Assembly: GCA_023401045.1 (NCBI GenBank)
Contig: JAEXEM010000125.1
Coordinates: 1 to 6,593 of the forward strand
Reading direction: 5' to 3'
Source: Actinomycetes bacterium
Lineage (GTDB): Bacteria > Actinomycetota > Actinomycetes > Actinomycetales > Cellulomonadaceae
DNA length: 6,593 nt
Below are positions 5,413 to 6,593 of this stretch, piece after piece. A program made the position numbers and the translations under genes. Below the pieces are notes generated by a model that saw nothing but the letters and a program-made list of their open reading frames with translations, was not told the origin of the DNA and made no database searches. Each line of letters opens with the position of its first letter. Positions within the stretch are counted from its first letter, which is position 1.

Positions 5413-6066
5413 TCAGCGGGCCAGACCGTGCTCGTGCGCCCAGACGACGGCCTGCACCCGGTCGCGCACGCCCAGCTTGGCGAGCAGGTTCGAGACGTGC
5501 GTCTTCACGGTCGCGCGGCTGACGACGAGCTCGGCGGCGATCTCGTCGTTGTTGAGGCCGCGCGCGACGAGCGCGAGCACCTCCTCCTCACGGTCGGTGA
5601 GGGGCACGACGGGCCCGCCGGTGCGCGGCGTGCGACGGTCCTCGACCGCCCGGGCGATGACCGCGCGGGTGACCTCCGGGGCGAGCAGGCCCTCGCCCGC
5701 CGCGGCGCGCAGCACCGCGTCGGTGAGCTGCTCGGGGCGGGAGGTCTTGAGCAGGTAGCCCACGGCGCCCGCACTGAGCGCGTCGACGAGGTAGTCCTCG
5801 CGGTTGAACGTCGTCAGCATGACGACCGCCGCGTGCAGGTCCGGGTCGGCGACGATCCGCCGGGTCGCCTCGAGCCCGTCCATGTCGGGCATCTGGACGT
5901 CCATGCAGACGACGTCCGGGCGCTGCGCGCGGACGACCGCGACCGCCTCGGCGCCGTCGCCGGCCTCCCCGACGACCTCGATGCGCGGGTCGGCCTGGAG
6001 GATCGTCCCGATGCCCGCGCGCAGCAGGGCCTGGTCGTCGACGAGGACGACCCGCACGGGCGTCAC
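5413..6066 (-). CDS. NarL/LuxR-family response regulator
   Basis: The protein has 217 residues. The receiver domain (about 4-120) has the acidic pair Asp10/Asp11, phospho-acceptor Asp56 in VVCMDVQMPDMDG, Thr85 and Lys107 (GYLLKTSRPEQL). After a Pro/Arg/Gly-rich linker (about 143-155), a LuxR-type helix-turn-helix covers about 156-207: LTDREEEVLALVARGLNNDEIA, then SRATVKTHVSNLLAKLGV. All catalytic residues expected for phosphorylation are present. The start is GTG at 6064-6066, overlapping the kinase stop as GTGA, with GGAGG seven bases upstream. The partner is clearly the overlapping kinase. It probably regulates the exporter genes that follow on the same strand, as is common for NarL-type pairs next to ABC-2 transporters in actinobacteria. 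The signal and the target site are not known. Confidence 0.94.
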   Translation of the reverse strand: MTPVRVVLVDDQALLRAGIGTILQADPRIEVVGEAGDGAEAVAVVRAQRPDVVCMDVQMPDMDGLEATRRIVADPDLHAAVVMLTTFNREDYLVDALSAGAVGYLLKTSRPEQLTDAVLRAAAGEGLLAPEVTRAVIARAVEDRRTPRTGGPVVPLTDREEEVLALVARGLNNDEIAAELVVSRATVKTHVSNLLAKLGVRDRVQAVVWAHEHGLAR

Positions 6067-6593
6067 GACGCCACCTCCACCGCGGCAGGCAGCGGCAGCC
6101 GCACCCGCACGACGAAGCCGCCGGACCGGCGGTGCGCCGCCTCGAGGGTGCCGCCGTCGGCACCCACGCGCTCGTTCATCCCCACCAGCCCCATCCCGTT
6201 CGAGGGCGCGGACCGGGCCCGGCGGCCGATGCCGCCGTCGTCCGAGACCTCGAGCTCGACCTCCTGCGGCAGCCAGCGCAGCCGCACGTCCGCGCGGGCC
6301 CCGGGGCCCGCGTGCTTGCTCGTGTTCGTCAGCGCCTCCTGGGCGATGCGGTAGAGGTTGAGCGAGGCGATCGGCGGGATCCGCCGCGGCTCGCCCACCT
6401 GCTCGTACGTGACCGCGAGCCCTCCGCGGCGGGCGCCCTCGACGAGCTCGGGCAGGCGGTCGACGCCGAGCGACGCGACCGCCTCCTCGGGGCGCCCGGC
6501 CGCGGCGCCCTCGGTCTCGCCCGCGCGGAGCATCCCGAGGATGCCGTGCAGCTCGTGGACGGCGTCCCGGGCGGCGTCCTCGACGTGCCCGAG
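6063..6593 (-). CDS. NarL-type sensor histidine kinase, C-terminal part
   Basis: The gene enters from the right edge; 176 residues are visible and the frame is open to the last base. Fragment residues 1-22 (VEDAARDAVHELHGILGMLR) match the second dimerisation helix of HisKA_3 kinases, so the phosphorylated His and the sensing domain are outside the window. The HATPase_c domain shows the N-box LYRIAQEALTNTSKHA (80-95; Asn90), the G1 box VSDDGGIG (116-123) and the G2 region NGMGLVGMNERV (132-143) followed by GG. These are the elements needed to bind ATP, and they identify the DesK/LiaS/NarX-like class that pairs with LuxR-type regulators. The TGA overlaps the regulator's GTG by four bases. Any membrane segments or ligand domain cannot be judged. 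The internal ATG at 6533 is not a likely start, because the matching helix continues upstream of it. Confidence 0.93.
   Translation of the reverse strand, partial: LGHVEDAARDAVHELHGILGMLRAGETEGAAAGRPEEAVASLGVDRLPELVEGARRGGLAVTYEQVGEPRRIPPIASLNLYRIAQEALTNTSKHAGPGARADVRLRWLPQEVELEVSDDGGIGRRARSAPSNGMGLVGMNERVGADGGTLEAAHRRSGGFVVRVRLPLPAAVEVAS
6074..6078 (-). promoter_or_regulatory. Ribosome binding site supporting the GTG start of the response regulator
   Basis: GGAGG on the minus strand lies seven bases before the GTG at 6064-6066, within the last codons of the kinase gene. It supports GTG as the true start and the GTGA overlap with the kinase. Confidence 0.75.

Noticed and set aside
1..6593. 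CRISPR arrays, tRNA or rRNA genes, insertion sequences, prophage genes
   Set aside because: I saw no regularly spaced repeats, no tRNA-like cloverleaf, no rRNA signature and no transposase or integrase motif on either strand.

Overview
The window is very GC-rich throughout, with third codon positions almost always G or C, GTG used as a start codon and strong AGGAGG-type ribosome binding sites. This points to a high-GC actinobacterium, most like Micrococcales such as the Cellulomonas group. That placement is inference from composition and gene content; no rRNA or other marker is present. Coding density is very high and no gene-free stretch exceeds 155 bases.

Layout, left to right. (1) Bases 1-410, + strand: the C-terminal third of an MFS transporter of the CynX/NimT type. 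It is cut by the window edge and ends with a 13-bp direct repeat. (2) Bases 427-3095, - strand: a compact three-gene operon read as SRPBCC/AHSA1-like protein, then a Uup-type ABC-F ATPase, then an ArsR-family repressor. The gaps are 7 and 1 bases. Upstream, at 3133-3181, is a good sigma-70-like promoter (TTGACA-N17-AATAGT) whose -10 element lies inside an imperfect inverted repeat, the expected form of an ArsR-family operator. The repressor encoded last in the operon probably controls its own operon. (3) Bases 3249-5281, - strand: an ABC-2 exporter of the NatA/NatB type, ATPase then permease, sharing an ATGA overlap and followed by a strong hairpin. (4) Bases 5413-6593, - strand: a NarL-type two-component system. 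The histidine kinase lacks its N-terminus at the window edge and shares a GTGA overlap with its response regulator.

The kinase/regulator pair lies directly upstream of the exporter on the same strand. The gap between them holds a perfect 32-base palindrome and a second dyad that meets it. Both sit where they could end the two-component transcript, bind the response regulator in front of the exporter, or do both. The simplest model is a signal-controlled exporter next to a separately controlled SRPBCC/ABC-F/ArsR stress or resistance operon. The most unusual element is the ABC-F translation-type ATPase placed between an SRPBCC gene and an ArsR gene, which are usually direct neighbours.
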